A stretch of 64,000 bases of DNA from Microbacterium salsuginis (GTDB lineage Bacteria; Actinomycetota; Actinomycetes; Actinomycetales; Microbacteriaceae), in NCBI RefSeq assembly GCF_012524205.1, contig NZ_JABACI010000001.1, positions 620,001 to 684,000 on the forward strand, written 5' to 3'. Shown here piece by piece: positions 8,420-19,061 of the stretch. How positions within the stretch are numbered: the stretch's first letter is position 1; each line of letters opens with the position of its first letter. Under the pieces are notes generated by a model. That model had not been told where the DNA came from. It ran no database searches and saw only the letters and a program-made list of their open reading frames with translations. A program made the position numbers and the translations under genes.

Positions 8420-9079
8420 ATGCGCGTGCTGATCGTCGAGGACGAGCTCTACCTCGCCGAGGCGATCCGCGACGGGCTGCGCCTCGAGGCGATCGCAGCC
8501 GATATCGCGGGCGACGGCGATATGGCGCTGGAGCAGCTGTCGATCAACAGCTACGACGTCGTCGTGCTCGATCGCGACATCCCGGGTCCGAACGGGGATG
8601 CGATCGCCCGCCACCTCGCGGGCGAAGCGGAAAGCCCCCGGGTGCTCATGCTCACCGCGGCCGACCGACTCGACGACAAGGCCACCGGGTTCGAGAGCGG
8701 TGCCGACGACTATCTCACCAAGCCGTTTGCGCTGCGCGAGCTGGTGCTGCGACTGCGCGCGCTGGGCAGAAGGCCGGCGGCCGGTACGCCTCCGATCGTC
8801 GAGGTCGCCGGCGTGCGCCTGGACCGCTTTCGACGCGAGGTGTTCCGTGACGGTCGCTACGTCGCCCTCACCCGCAAGCAGTTCGCGGTGCTCGACGTGC
8901 TCATGACCGCCGGTGGCGGCGTCGTGAGCGCCGAGGACCTGCTGGAGCGCGCGTGGGACGAGAACGCCGATCCGTTCACCAACGCCGTCCGCATCACGAT
9001 CTCGACGCTGCGCAAGCGCCTCGGCGAACCGTGGGTGATCGAGACCGTACCGGGCGTCGGATATCGGATGAGCACGTGA
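8420..9079 (+). CDS. OmpR/PhoB-family response regulator
   Basis: A 219-residue two-domain regulator. The receiver domain (about 1-115) has the acidic pair in VEDELYL, the phosphoacceptor Asp in VVVLDRDIPG (Asp53 by count), Thr in MLTAAD and Lys in YLTKPF. The C-terminal winged helix (about 125-215) shows VALTRKQFAVLDVL, the recognition region DPFTNAVRITISTLRKRL and the closing IETVPGVGYRM. It is translationally coupled to the kinase gene (GTGA overlap). The stimulus is unknown. The neighbouring envelope genes (VanY-like and VanZ-like) hint at cell-wall stress, which is inference. Confidence 0.92.
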   Translation: MRVLIVEDELYLAEAIRDGLRLEAIAADIAGDGDMALEQLSINSYDVVVLDRDIPGPNGDAIARHLAGEAESPRVLMLTAADRLDDKATGFESGADDYLTKPFALRELVLRLRALGRRPAAGTPPIVEVAGVRLDRFRREVFRDGRYVALTRKQFAVLDVLMTAGGGVVSAEDLLERAWDENADPFTNAVRITISTLRKRLGEPWVIETVPGVGYRMST

Positions 9080-10168
9080 CCTCGCCCGGGCAGGAGCGCC
9101 AGCCGGGTCTGTCGGTACGGATCAAGCTCACTCTGAGCTACGCCGGCTTTCTGGTGGTCGCCGGCTTCGCCCTCTTCGCCGTCGGGTTCCTGCTGCTGCG
9201 CTTCGTGCCCGAGGGCGCCGTCTACGTGGTCGGCGGCGGCGCGGCACCCAACCGCACGAACCTGCTCGAGGTGTTCATCCGCTACACCTGGTGGGCGATC
9301 GGCGGACTCCTCGTGTTCGGGCTCGTCGGCGGCTGGCTGCTCGCCGGCGTGATGCTGCGCCCGCTGGACCGCATCACGGATGTCGCCCGCCGCGCCCGCG
9401 ACGGGCAGCTGGCGCAGCGGGTCGATCTTCCCGGACCGCGCAACGAGCTCACCGAACTCGCCGACACGTTCGACGCGATGCTCGAGCGCGTGCAGCACAC
9501 CATCGACGAGGAGCGGCGCTTCGCTGCGAACGCCTCACACGAGCTGCGAACCCCTCACTCGATCATCCGCACGATGGTCGAGGTGGCTCAGGCCGACCCC
9601 GAGGGCCGTGACATCGATGTCGTGCTGCAGCGCATCGGCACCACCAAACGATCGCGCGATCGCGATGACCGAGGCCCTGCTCATGCTCGCCCGGGTGGGC
9701 CGCGGGTCGGCGCTGGAGACCGACTCGGTGGATCTCGCGACGGTCGTGGCCGAGTGCGTGGACGACGAGCGGGCGGATGCCGCGGCCCGCGACATCCGCA
9801 TCGACACGGCGCTGGCGCCCGCTGTCGTGACCGGCAATCGCGCACTGCTGGGGCAGTTGGCGGCGAACCTCGTGCACAACGCGGTGGTGCACAACCTCGA
9901 GGGAGGGTGGGTGCGCGTCTCGGTCTCGGCCTCGCCCGCCGCACTCGTGGTCGCGAACAGCGGGGCACTGCTCGACCGGGGCGTGGTGGCGACGCTGACC
10001 GAGCCCTTCGTGCGCGCCGCCGGGCGTACCCGCAGCGGCGACGGCCGCGACGGCGCAGGCCTGGGCCTGGCCATCGTCGCCTCCATCACGCGCGCCCATG
10101 GCGGATCGCTCGACCTGACCCCTCTTCCCGAGGGCGGTCTTCAAGCGCGCGTCACACTCCCGCGCTGA
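9076..10168 (+). pseudogene. sensor histidine kinase, frameshifted
   Basis: The intact part encodes two membrane segments (about residues 20-42 and 72-92) around a short extracellular loop, a HAMP domain (LRPLDRITDVARRARDG) and the HisKA box RRFAANASHELRTPHS with His155. At 9646-9648 the sequence has AAA where AA is needed. Beyond it, the kinase continues in another frame with the N box (QLAANLVHNAVVHN), the G box (GAGLGLAIVASITRAHGG) and the end QARVTLPR. As written, the original frame runs on as unrelated sequence to 10743 and lacks the ATP-binding domain. One extra A in a homopolymer also fits a sequencing error. It is the partner of the response regulator upstream, and its 3' end overlaps the convergent VanZ-like gene by 17 bases. 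Confidence 0.85.
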
Positions 10169-10637
10169 CGCGCGCATCGACGTGTGCGCTCGATCGACGG
10201 CGTGCGCGCTGCACGGCGGCGCCGATCAGACGCGGCACTGTGACCAGCAGGACACCGATGGCGCCGCCGACGGTGTTCCACAGCACGTCTGCGGGGTCTG
10301 GCACTCTCCCGGGGATGGAGGCCTGCGCGTACTCGACCGACGCCGACAGCGCGAACCCCGCGAGGATCGCGATCGGCCATAGCCGGCGGCTCAGCAGCAG
10401 TGCGATCGTGGCGCCGAGGGGTACGAACAGCAGCGTGTTGAGCACCTGCTCTGAGTCACCTGCCGGGATCCACCGCACGACGGGCTCGGCGACCGCCACC
10501 GCCACCTGCATGAATGCGCGGCGCGCGGGCGCGGCGATCGACGGCGGGGCGAGGGTGAGGATCGTGATGACGGCGGCGACCAGTCCGGCGACGAGCAACC
10601 GGATGCCGGGACGGCGAGTCGTGGTGATGTCGGTCAT
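10152..10637 (-). CDS. VanZ-like family membrane protein
   Basis: A 161-residue protein with four or five hydrophobic segments. It has the VanZ-like hallmarks NTLLFVPLGATIALLL, SASVEYAQASIPGRVPDPADVLWNTVGGAIG and a polar C-terminus. AAGGG precedes the ATG at 10637, which is preferred over an upstream in-frame ATG. VanZ was first described with teicoplanin resistance, but most actinobacterial members are of unknown function in the envelope. It lies tail-to-tail with the histidine kinase gene and near the VanY-like gene, so a shared envelope theme is possible. Confidence 0.85.
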   Translation of the reverse strand: MTDITTTRRPGIRLLVAGLVAAVITILTLAPPSIAAPARRAFMQVAVAVAEPVVRWIPAGDSEQVLNTLLFVPLGATIALLLSRRLWPIAILAGFALSASVEYAQASIPGRVPDPADVLWNTVGGAIGVLLVTVPRLIGAAVQRARRRSSAHVDARVSAGV

Positions 10638-10751
10638 GAGAGGCCCTTCTGGCCGGCGTCGGGTACAGCCGGCCTGGGTCCAGTCCACGCGAGGCGATGT
10701 TGCGTCAGCGTATGCGGACCGGCTCCACCGCCCGTCCTGGTGAGGCGAAGC

Positions 10752-11714
10752 TCAGTGCGATCTCACCGCGACGACGACCTTGCCCAGCGCCCTGCCCTCG
10801 CCGTGCCAGGTGAGCGCGGCCGGCACCTCGTCCAGACCGAAGACACGGTCGATCCGCACGGTGATCTCACCGCTCGCGCACTTCTCCGCAATGGTCGCGA
10901 AGTGGGCCGGACCTTGGTGAACGAACAGCACCCCGAGATGCGTGCCCGTCACCGCTCCCAGCAGGGGACCGGCCGTGAGCATGCGCACGAGGGTCCGCGC
11001 CGTTCCGCCCACCATGACGCAGCGCCCGTGCTTCGCGAGCGCACGCCGGTACGCGAAGATCGAACGCCGCGCGACCAGGTCGACGATCACGTCGTAAGGG
11101 CCGGTGCGAGTGAAGTCCTCGCGCCGATAGTCGATGACCCTCCGCGCACCGAGTTCGCGCAGATAGTCGAGCTTGCCGGCGTTGTCGACCGCCGTGACCG
11201 CCACACCCTTCGCCACCGCCAGCTGGATCGCCAGTGAGCCCGAGCCTCCGCCCGCGCCGTTGAGCAGCATCCGCGATCCTGGCTCTGCGAGGGCGACTGC
11301 GCGCTCGGCGATGGCGCCCGCCTGCGGGATCGCGGATGCCTCGGCGAACGACAGCCGAGCGGGTTTGGCGGCGAGAGCGGTCTCGGGCACGACGACGAAC
11401 TCCGCGAATCCGCCGCTGCCGGTCGAGAGCGTGTCGCCGAAAACCTCGTCACCGACCGTGAAGCGCCTCGTCCCTGGCCCGAGTGCGACGACGCGGCCGG
11501 CGATGTCGGAACCCAGCACCTGATGGCGCGGTCGCCGAAGCCCGCCGATGCGCGCGTACGCGGGCGAGCCGTGGAGGTTCTCCCAGTCCGAGAGATTGAT
11601 CGACGTCGCGACGACCTCGACAAGCACCTCGCCGGGCCCCGCGACGGGTGTCGGCACGTTGCGCAGCTCGAGCATCTCGGTGCCGCCGTAGCGCTCATAC
11701 ACAACGGCTCGCAC
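10752..11714 (-). CDS. zinc-independent medium-chain dehydrogenase (quinone oxidoreductase-like)
   Basis: A 320-residue NAD(P)-dependent oxidoreductase. The GroES-like N-terminal domain (MRAVVYERYGGTEMLELRNVP) lacks the catalytic zinc ligands and the four-cysteine structural lobe of true alcohol dehydrogenases. The Rossmann domain has LNGAGGGSGSLAIQLA as the nucleotide-binding loop and AVDNAGKLDYLRELGA after it. Proteins of this group reduce quinones or enones; the substrate cannot be told. The GTG start is supported by TAGGGT 6 bases upstream. It is a single gene. Confidence 0.88.
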   Translation of the reverse strand: MRAVVYERYGGTEMLELRNVPTPVAGPGEVLVEVVATSINLSDWENLHGSPAYARIGGLRRPRHQVLGSDIAGRVVALGPGTRRFTVGDEVFGDTLSTGSGGFAEFVVVPETALAAKPARLSFAEASAIPQAGAIAERAVALAEPGSRMLLNGAGGGSGSLAIQLAVAKGVAVTAVDNAGKLDYLRELGARRVIDYRREDFTRTGPYDVIVDLVARRSIFAYRRALAKHGRCVMVGGTARTLVRMLTAGPLLGAVTGTHLGVLFVHQGPAHFATIAEKCASGEITVRIDRVFGLDEVPAALTWHGEGRALGKVVVAVRSH

Positions 11715-11720
11715 GCGTTC

Positions 11721-11726
11721 ACCCTA
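11721..11726 (-). promoter_or_regulatory. -10 box, leaderless promoter of the MDR gene
   Basis: TAGGGT on the minus strand, 6 bases before the GTG at 11714. Confidence 0.5.
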
Positions 11727-11814
11727 CGAACACGTCAGCCCGGGCGCCAGCTTTTCGGGCAGTCTCCTCGGGTCGGCGGAGGTTCCAGGCTACGGGAGGC
11801 GTACTCGCCGGGGC

Positions 11815-12309
11815 TCACAGCGGGAGCATGCGCACATCCCGGAGGGCACCATCGTCGGCGAGCGCGGTCATCATCGTGTGCACGGGCTGCCGGCGGCGGT
11901 CGGTGGGCGAGCCCGGGTTGAGCAGTCGCAGGCCCCGCGGCGTCGTGGTGTCCCACGGGATGTGGCTGTGGCCGAACACGAGCACGTCGATCCCGGGGAA
12001 CGCCGCATCCATCCTCATCTCCCTGCGCTGGGAGGGACCGGTCTCGTGGATCACCGCGAGCCGCAGGCCGCCGATCGTGCGCTCAGCGATCTCGGGCAGC
12101 CGCGCGCGAAGATCGGCGCCGTCGTTGTTGCCGTACACGCCGAGGACCGGCGCGTGCTCCTCGAGTTCATCGAGTACGGATGCCACGACCCAGTCGCCGG
12201 CGTGGATGATGAGATCCGCGGCATCCGCCTGGCGGAGCAGCGCCTCCGGAAGGCGCCGCGCGCGCCCGGGGATGTGCGTATCGGAGATCATCAGCAGCTG
12301 CGTCGCCAT
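11815..12309 (-). CDS. YfcE/MJ0936-type metallophosphoesterase
   Basis: A 164-residue single-domain phosphodiesterase. The metal-binding blocks are in order: ISDTHIPGR (Asp, His), HAGDW (Asp), YGNNDGADLR (Asn), the AVIHETGPS histidine, and FGHSHIPWD (His, His). Length and motifs match the small YfcE family, which hydrolyses phosphodiester bonds in model substrates; the physiological substrate is unsettled. The ATG is preceded by GAGAAT at 6 bases, a weak leaderless -10. It is a single gene between the oxidoreductase and an acetyltransferase. Confidence 0.88.
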   Translation of the reverse strand: MATQLLMISDTHIPGRARRLPEALLRQADAADLIIHAGDWVVASVLDELEEHAPVLGVYGNNDGADLRARLPEIAERTIGGLRLAVIHETGPSQRREMRMDAAFPGIDVLVFGHSHIPWDTTTPRGLRLLNPGSPTDRRRQPVHTMMTALADDGALRDVRMLPL

Positions 12310-12370
12310 GCCCCGATTCTCGTCGCTGACAGCGCCCGACCGACAGGAGTCCGTTCACGAGGACGCGTTG

Positions 12371-12871
12371 CTAGAGAACGGCGCTCAGAACGATCCGGCG
12401 GGCGTCGCTTCCGGCGTGGTCGTCTGCGACCCGGTGCATGCCGATCTTCTCGGCCACTCGTTCGGAGGCGCGATTGTCCGGGTGGATGATGGCGACCAGC
12501 TCCTGCACCTCGAGGTGTTCACGTACGAAGTCGCGACACGCTGCGGCAGCCTCGGTCGCGATGCCGCGACCTTGCCACGCCGGGACGACGTGGTACCCCA
12601 CCTCGAGTTTTCTCGCTCCGTTGACCTGCTGCCATGTCAGGCCGCAGTCTCCTACGAACTCCCCGGCGTGCGTCTCGATGATCCAGAGTCCGTAGCCGTG
12701 CTCGGCATAGTTGCGTTGATTCCATGCGATCCACGCCGCCGCCTGCTCGCGGGTCTTCGGCGCGGGGTAGAACCGCATGACGTCGGGGTCGCCCAAGAGG
12801 GCCGCCATCGCATCGAGGTCCGCCGGCCTCATGTGACGAAAACGAAGCCTTGCCGTATCTCGGGGAAGCAC
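12371..12871 (-). CDS. GNAT family N-acetyltransferase (RimJ-like)
   Basis: A 166-residue acetyltransferase. The N-terminal strand is TARLRFRHMRPADLDAMAALL. A following GYGLWIIETHAGEFVGDCGLTW is typical of the Acetyltransf_3/RimJ group. The acetyl-CoA loop lies in VVPAWQGRGIATEAA, with ELVAIIHPDNRASERVAEKIGM closing the fold. The acceptor is unknown. I use the GTG at 12871 because the reading frame upstream of it shows no family similarity; the start is not backed by a clear Shine-Dalgarno. Confidence 0.8.
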   Translation of the reverse strand: MLPRDTARLRFRHMRPADLDAMAALLGDPDVMRFYPAPKTREQAAAWIAWNQRNYAEHGYGLWIIETHAGEFVGDCGLTWQQVNGARKLEVGYHVVPAWQGRGIATEAAAACRDFVREHLEVQELVAIIHPDNRASERVAEKIGMHRVADDHAGSDARRIVLSAVL

Positions 12872-12944
12872 CTCAGCACGATAGCGGACGCCCGTCGGCG
12901 GGACGGCGCGCGTCGCACCCGCACCACGCGCGGAGTGGCAGGAC

Positions 12945-13526
12945 TCACCCTCGTGCGGACCGCGGCCGCACGATCGCGCGGCCGAGCTTGAACACGAGCA
13001 CGGTCGCAAGCACCCAAGGTCCGATCACAAGGATCGGGTCGAGCCACGTGTGCTTGAGATCCACCCGCCCGCGCCCGAAGCGCGAGGCGAACGGACGGCG
13101 ACCACGCTCACCGAGCATCCCGGACTGCGTGATCGGGTCGTCCGGATGCCTCGAGAAGAGCGATTTCGCGTGCGCGCTCACGGCATCGATCCGGTCACCC
13201 ACCACGAGCAGCAGCCAATGAGCCATCTGGCCCTCGCTGTACCGGTCGTACGCGAATCGGCGCACCCTGCCGGCGACGCCATGAAGCGGCTGGGCTGTGC
13301 CGAACACGGGCGTCAGGCGCTCGTGCTCGACCGACTTCTCGCGCTCGCCACCCCGCGACGGCTGCTGCTCGGGCATGTGCCAGTGCGCACCGGTCACCAG
13401 ACCGGGCTGCTCCCGGGGGAACGCGGGACGGTCGGCGGGATCGAGGTCGGCGCCCCAGCCCGGAATCCGGGAACGCAGCTGATCGACGGTCGGGGTTCGC
13501 TCGGGCTTGTCAGCGGTGTACGGCAT
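12945..13526 (-). CDS. conserved hypothetical membrane protein paired with zinc ADH
   Basis: A 193-residue protein that starts at an ATG with AAGGAGAA ideally spaced upstream. The N-terminal 60 residues are polar and Pro-rich (VDQLRSRIPGWGADLDP). The middle is VRRFAYDRYSEGQMAHWLLLVVGDRIDAV, and one membrane segment near the C-terminus reads PILVIGPWVLATVLVFKLG. I know no function. It is 35 bases downstream of a zinc alcohol dehydrogenase on the same strand, and I recall similar proteins beside such dehydrogenases in other bacteria, so it may anchor or assist that enzyme. Confidence 0.75.
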   Translation of the reverse strand: MPYTADKPERTPTVDQLRSRIPGWGADLDPADRPAFPREQPGLVTGAHWHMPEQQPSRGGEREKSVEHERLTPVFGTAQPLHGVAGRVRRFAYDRYSEGQMAHWLLLVVGDRIDAVSAHAKSLFSRHPDDPITQSGMLGERGRRPFASRFGRGRVDLKHTWLDPILVIGPWVLATVLVFKLGRAIVRPRSARG

Positions 13527-13561
13527 GATGTTCTCCTTCGCGGAATCGTCAGGGGCGTTCG

Positions 13562-14707
13562 TCAGGCCGCCGGCGTGATGACCGGCTTGATGATGTCGTC
13601 GAGCTTCGACGAGAACACGTGGTAGCCCTCCGCGATCTCGTCGAGCGGGAAGCGGTGGGTGATCAGCTCGCTCGGCTTCACGTATCCGGCGCGGATGTGC
13701 TCGAGCAGGCGCGGCCACTGCCGCTTCACCGGTGCCTGATTCATACGCAACGTCAAGCCCTTGTTCATGGCATCCCCGAACTTGACGGCACTGAACAGCG
13801 GACCGTACGCGCCCATCACCGACACGGTCCCGCCCTTGCGCACCGAGTCGATCGCCCAGTTCAGCGCGACCGGCGAACCGCCCTGCATCTTGAGCTTCGC
13901 CGAAGTCACATGCTGGAGCACGTGCCCGTCAGCCTCCGCGCCGACCGCATCGATCGCGGCATCCGCACCCAGTCCGTCCGTCAGCTTCTTGAGCTCGCGC
14001 ACGACGTCGTCGACCTGCCCGAATGCGACAGTCTCTGCGAAAGCGAACTGCTCGGCCTTGCGCAGGCGGTAGTCGAGGTGGTCGACGACGATCACGCGTC
14101 CGGCCCCCATCAGCCAGCACGACCGCGCCGCGGCAAGCCCGACGGGGCCCGCCCCGAAGACGACCACGGTGTCGCCCTCCGTGATGTCGGCCAGTTGCGC
14201 ACCGAAGTATCCGGTCGAGAATGCATCGGTGAGAAGCAGCGCATCCTCGTCGGCGATGTCGTCGGGGATGACCGCGGGTCCGACATCCGCGAACGGCACA
14301 CGCACCATCTCTGCCTGCCCGCCGTCGTAGCCGCCTGTCGAATGCGAATAGCCGTAGATGCCGCCGATCGCCGTCGCATTCGGGTTCACGTTGTGGCAGT
14401 TGGAGAACAGACCGCGCGCGCAGAAGAAGCACGAGCCGCAGTAGATGTTGAACGGCACCATCACGCGATCGCCGACCTTGAGGTTCTGCACCGAGCCGCC
14501 GACCTCCTGGACGGTCCCGATGAACTCGTGACCGAACGTGTGCCCGATCCGCGTGTCGGGCATCATGCCGTGGTACAGGTGCAGGTCAGACCCGCAGATC
14601 GCCGCGAGCTCGACTCGGACGACCGCGTCATTCGGGTGCTCGATCTTCGGCTCGGGCTTGCTCTCGACGCGGAGCTTGTAAGGTCCGCGGTACGTCATCG
14701 CTTTCAT
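13562..14707 (-). CDS. zinc-dependent alcohol/formaldehyde-type dehydrogenase
   Basis: A 381-residue medium-chain dehydrogenase. Catalytic zinc ligands are visible in AICGSDLHLYHG (Cys) and GHEFIG (His-Glu). The structural zinc lobe is NIYCGSCFFCARGLFSNCHN with four cysteines. The Rossmann domain starts VVVFGAGPVGLAAARS. Length and motifs fit the FDH-like subgroup that acts on aldehydes or secondary alcohols; glutathione is absent from actinobacteria, so the substrate is open. GGAGG lies before the ATG at 14707, and the frame upstream of it is not conserved. It is the first gene of a two-gene operon with the 193-residue membrane protein. Confidence 0.9.
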   Translation of the reverse strand: MKAMTYRGPYKLRVESKPEPKIEHPNDAVVRVELAAICGSDLHLYHGMMPDTRIGHTFGHEFIGTVQEVGGSVQNLKVGDRVMVPFNIYCGSCFFCARGLFSNCHNVNPNATAIGGIYGYSHSTGGYDGGQAEMVRVPFADVGPAVIPDDIADEDALLLTDAFSTGYFGAQLADITEGDTVVVFGAGPVGLAAARSCWLMGAGRVIVVDHLDYRLRKAEQFAFAETVAFGQVDDVVRELKKLTDGLGADAAIDAVGAEADGHVLQHVTSAKLKMQGGSPVALNWAIDSVRKGGTVSVMGAYGPLFSAVKFGDAMNKGLTLRMNQAPVKRQWPRLLEHIRAGYVKPSELITHRFPLDEIAEGYHVFSSKLDDIIKPVITPAA

Positions 14708-14965
14708 CCATGCCTCCAGAGGTGTCCCCGACACCTTCGCCGCCCGGCTCGAGATCGAGGAGGGGGTTGCGCACGGCGGCGAGACCTGTCACGGTCCGCC
14801 GTTCCTCCCCAGTCCCTGCCCGGGCCCCGCTATCCCCAGATCGCAGCGCACAGCGGAATCGCCCTGTCGATGGCGTCCGAGCCGCGCGCCCGGGTGGTCT
14901 CCGGCGATGGGCGATCCCCCTTCTTCTGCGCCCGAGGACCCTACGAACACGAAGTTCTGACGGCC

Positions 14966-15421
14966 ATGCTGAATGATCCGGGCCATCCGCGGCACGACGC
15001 TGTGCGCACGCGCATCCAGCAGACCGTCGGACCGTGGGGCTCCTATGATCCCGACGTGTTCGACCTCGGAGCCGCCCAGCGCTCCCTCGAGCAGTCGTTC
15101 GTCACCGAGCGAGCATCAGCGCGCGAGACCGGGATCCTGGCCTCTGTCGTGAACGACCTCCCTCGCCTGGCACGAACCGGCCTGCGCGCACACCTCGAAG
15201 CCTGTGCGCTCGACCTGCCGGTCGTGGTGACCGCCGACGAAGCGGGCTGGCCGAATCATGTGCGTGTGGACGGACCGAGCGGGCTCGACAGGCCCTCCTG
15301 GGTGATGACGGAGCAGCCGCGCACGCTGGCTCGCGAGAGACTCACGCGCGTCTCCGGGCGCGTCGATGAGAGCTGTCTACGCGAAGTGCGCATGTGGCTC
15401 CGCGACTTTCTCGACATCTAG
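14966..15421 (+). CDS. protein with MazF/PemK-like C-terminal half
   Basis: About 151 residues from the ATG at 14966; an in-frame ATG at 14870 is another option and neither has a good ribosome site. From about residue 85 the sequence follows the second half of a MazF/PemK endoribonuclease: [39 protein letters not shown], and [20 protein letters not shown]. The first half does not show the RGD/Wxx entry motif expected of MazF. No antitoxin-like ORF was found beside it. It may be an unusual variant, a fusion or a degraded toxin. Toxin activity is not supported. Confidence 0.5.
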   Translation: MLNDPGHPRHDAVRTRIQQTVGPWGSYDPDVFDLGAAQRSLEQSFVTERASARETGILASVVNDLPRLARTGLRAHLEACALDLPVVVTADEAGWPNHVRVDGPSGLDRPSWVMTEQPRTLARERLTRVSGRVDESCLREVRMWLRDFLDI

Positions 15422-15540
15422 CGAACTGCCGATCGCCGAACTCAGAGCGCGCTCCCAGGTTCGCGGGACCAAATGGGAACCGGCATCCGTTCTCTCCTAT
15501 GACGCCGCAGCCAGCGTCGTCACCCGAGGAGGAATCCGAA

Positions 15541-16017
15541 GTGAAGAGCACCGACTACCGCACCACCCCTGAGGCGCTGAGTCGCCTCACCGATCTGCAG
15601 TTCAGCGTCACGCAGGAGGACGGCACCGAGCCGCCCTTCCGCAACGCGTACTGGAACAACCACGAGCCCGGCATCTACGTCGACGTCGTCTCGGGGCAGC
15701 CCCTGTTCTCGTCGAACGACAAGTACGACAGCGGCACCGGATGGCCGAGCTTCACCAAGCCGATCGATGCCGACGCCGTGAAGACCAAGACCGACTGGAA
15801 GCTGTTGATGCCCCGCACCGAGGTGCGGTCGTCGGGCGCCGACAGCCATCTCGGTCACGTCTTCCGTGACGGACCGCGGGATGCCGGAGGAATGCGCTAC
15901 TGCATGAACTCGGCCGCCCTGCGCTTCATCCCCGCCACCGACCTCGTCACCGAGGGATACGGTGAATACCGCGGACTCTTCGAGCCCACCACGAACGACC
16001 AGGAGCACGCATCATGA
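15541..16017 (+). CDS. msrB: peptide-methionine (R)-S-oxide reductase MsrB
   Basis: A 158-residue cytosolic enzyme that reduces methionine-R-sulfoxide in proteins. Family blocks are [14 protein letters not shown], the core [26 protein letters not shown] and the active-site [11 protein letters not shown] with the catalytic Cys. The zinc-binding CxxC pairs of many MsrB proteins are absent ([11 protein letters not shown] stands where the first pair would be), so this is the zinc-free form. AGGAGG is ideally placed before the GTG start. It forms an operon with msrA (ATGA overlap) that covers both sulfoxide stereoisomers. Confidence 0.93.
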   Translation: MKSTDYRTTPEALSRLTDLQFSVTQEDGTEPPFRNAYWNNHEPGIYVDVVSGQPLFSSNDKYDSGTGWPSFTKPIDADAVKTKTDWKLLMPRTEVRSSGADSHLGHVFRDGPRDAGGMRYCMNSAALRFIPATDLVTEGYGEYRGLFEPTTNDQEHAS

Positions 16018-16574
16018 CGAGTGGACCCACCGACACCGGAGCCATCACCCAGAACCCCGACACCGAGACCGCCGTCCTCGCCGGTGGCTGTTTCTGGGGC
16101 ATGGAGGACCTGATCCGCCGCCAGCCCGGCGTGCTCGACACGCGCGTGGGCTACACCGGTGGCGAGAACGACCACGCGACCTACCGCAACCACCCCGGCC
16201 ATGCCGAGGCCGTGGAGATCGTGTTCGACCCGACCGAGACGTCGTACCGCGACATCCTGGCGTTCTTCTTCCAGATCCACGACCCGTCGACCCTGAACCG
16301 TCAGGGCAACGACATCGGCACCAGCTACCGCTCGGCGATCTTCCCGCTCTCACCCGAGCAGGAGCGGGTCGCGCGCGACACCATCGCCGACGTCGACGCT
16401 TCGGGGCTGTGGCCGGGCAAGGCCGTCACCACGATCGAGCCCGCCGGCCCGTTCTGGGAGGCAGAGCCCGAGCACCAGGACTACCTGATCACCTACCCCA
16501 ACGGGTACACCTGCCACTTCCCGCGCGCGGGATGGGTGCTGCCCAAGCGCGAGGACGCCGCCGCGACGGCATAA
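16014..16574 (+). CDS. msrA: peptide-methionine (S)-S-oxide reductase MsrA
   Basis: A 186-residue enzyme that repairs methionine-S-sulfoxide. The active site [11 protein letters not shown] holds the nucleophilic Cys. It is followed by [30 protein letters not shown], split over the usual two blocks, and by the [16 protein letters not shown] motif. The start ATG overlaps the msrB stop. A strong terminator hairpin follows, so the pair is a closed transcription unit. Confidence 0.95.
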   Translation: MTSGPTDTGAITQNPDTETAVLAGGCFWGMEDLIRRQPGVLDTRVGYTGGENDHATYRNHPGHAEAVEIVFDPTETSYRDILAFFFQIHDPSTLNRQGNDIGTSYRSAIFPLSPEQERVARDTIADVDASGLWPGKAVTTIEPAGPFWEAEPEHQDYLITYPNGYTCHFPRAGWVLPKREDAAATA

Positions 16575-16590
16575 CACCGCAAGAGAACGG

Positions 16591-16618
16591 ATGCCGCGAC
16601 CCCGCCGGGTCGCGGCAT
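16591..16618 (+). terminator. rho-independent-type hairpin after msrA
   Basis: A perfect 12-bp stem (ATGCCGCGACCC with GGGTCGCGGCAT) and a 4-base loop, followed by TTCG. It ends the msrBA unit just before the TetR operator region. Confidence 0.75.
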
Positions 16619-16627
16619 TCGTCGTAT

Positions 16628-16654
16628 GTGCACTTCAATGCACAAAGTGCAATA

Positions 16655-16661
<7 letters not shown>
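16628..16661. promoter_or_regulatory. tandem operator palindromes for the TetR regulator
   Basis: Two adjacent dyads share the TGCAC arm: GTGCA(6)TGCAC at 16628-16643 and the perfect AGTGCAATAATGCACT at 16646-16661. A further half-site AAAGTGCA lies at 16671-16678. The second dyad covers the first possible start codon (16655). Autorepression of the TetR/efflux unit is the likely role. Confidence 0.7.
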
Positions 16662-18992
<2,331 letters not shown>

Positions 18993-18996
18993 GCGA

Positions 18997-19037
18997 ACGG
19001 ATGCCGGCGATCGGTCGATCCCGACCGCCGCATCCGT
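18997..19037. terminator. bidirectional hairpin between efflux gene and gnd
   Basis: Outer arms ACGGATGC/GCATCCGT enclose an inner CGGTCG-ATCC-CGACCG hairpin. It lies between convergent genes. Confidence 0.55.
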
Positions 19038-19061
19038 CGCGGCCTCTCAGTGAGGCGGCCG

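Noticed and set aside
14789..14995. 68-codon minus-strand frame between the zinc ADH and the MazF-like gene
   Set aside because: No ribosome site and no recognisable family; it overlaps the possible 5' extension of the MazF-like gene.
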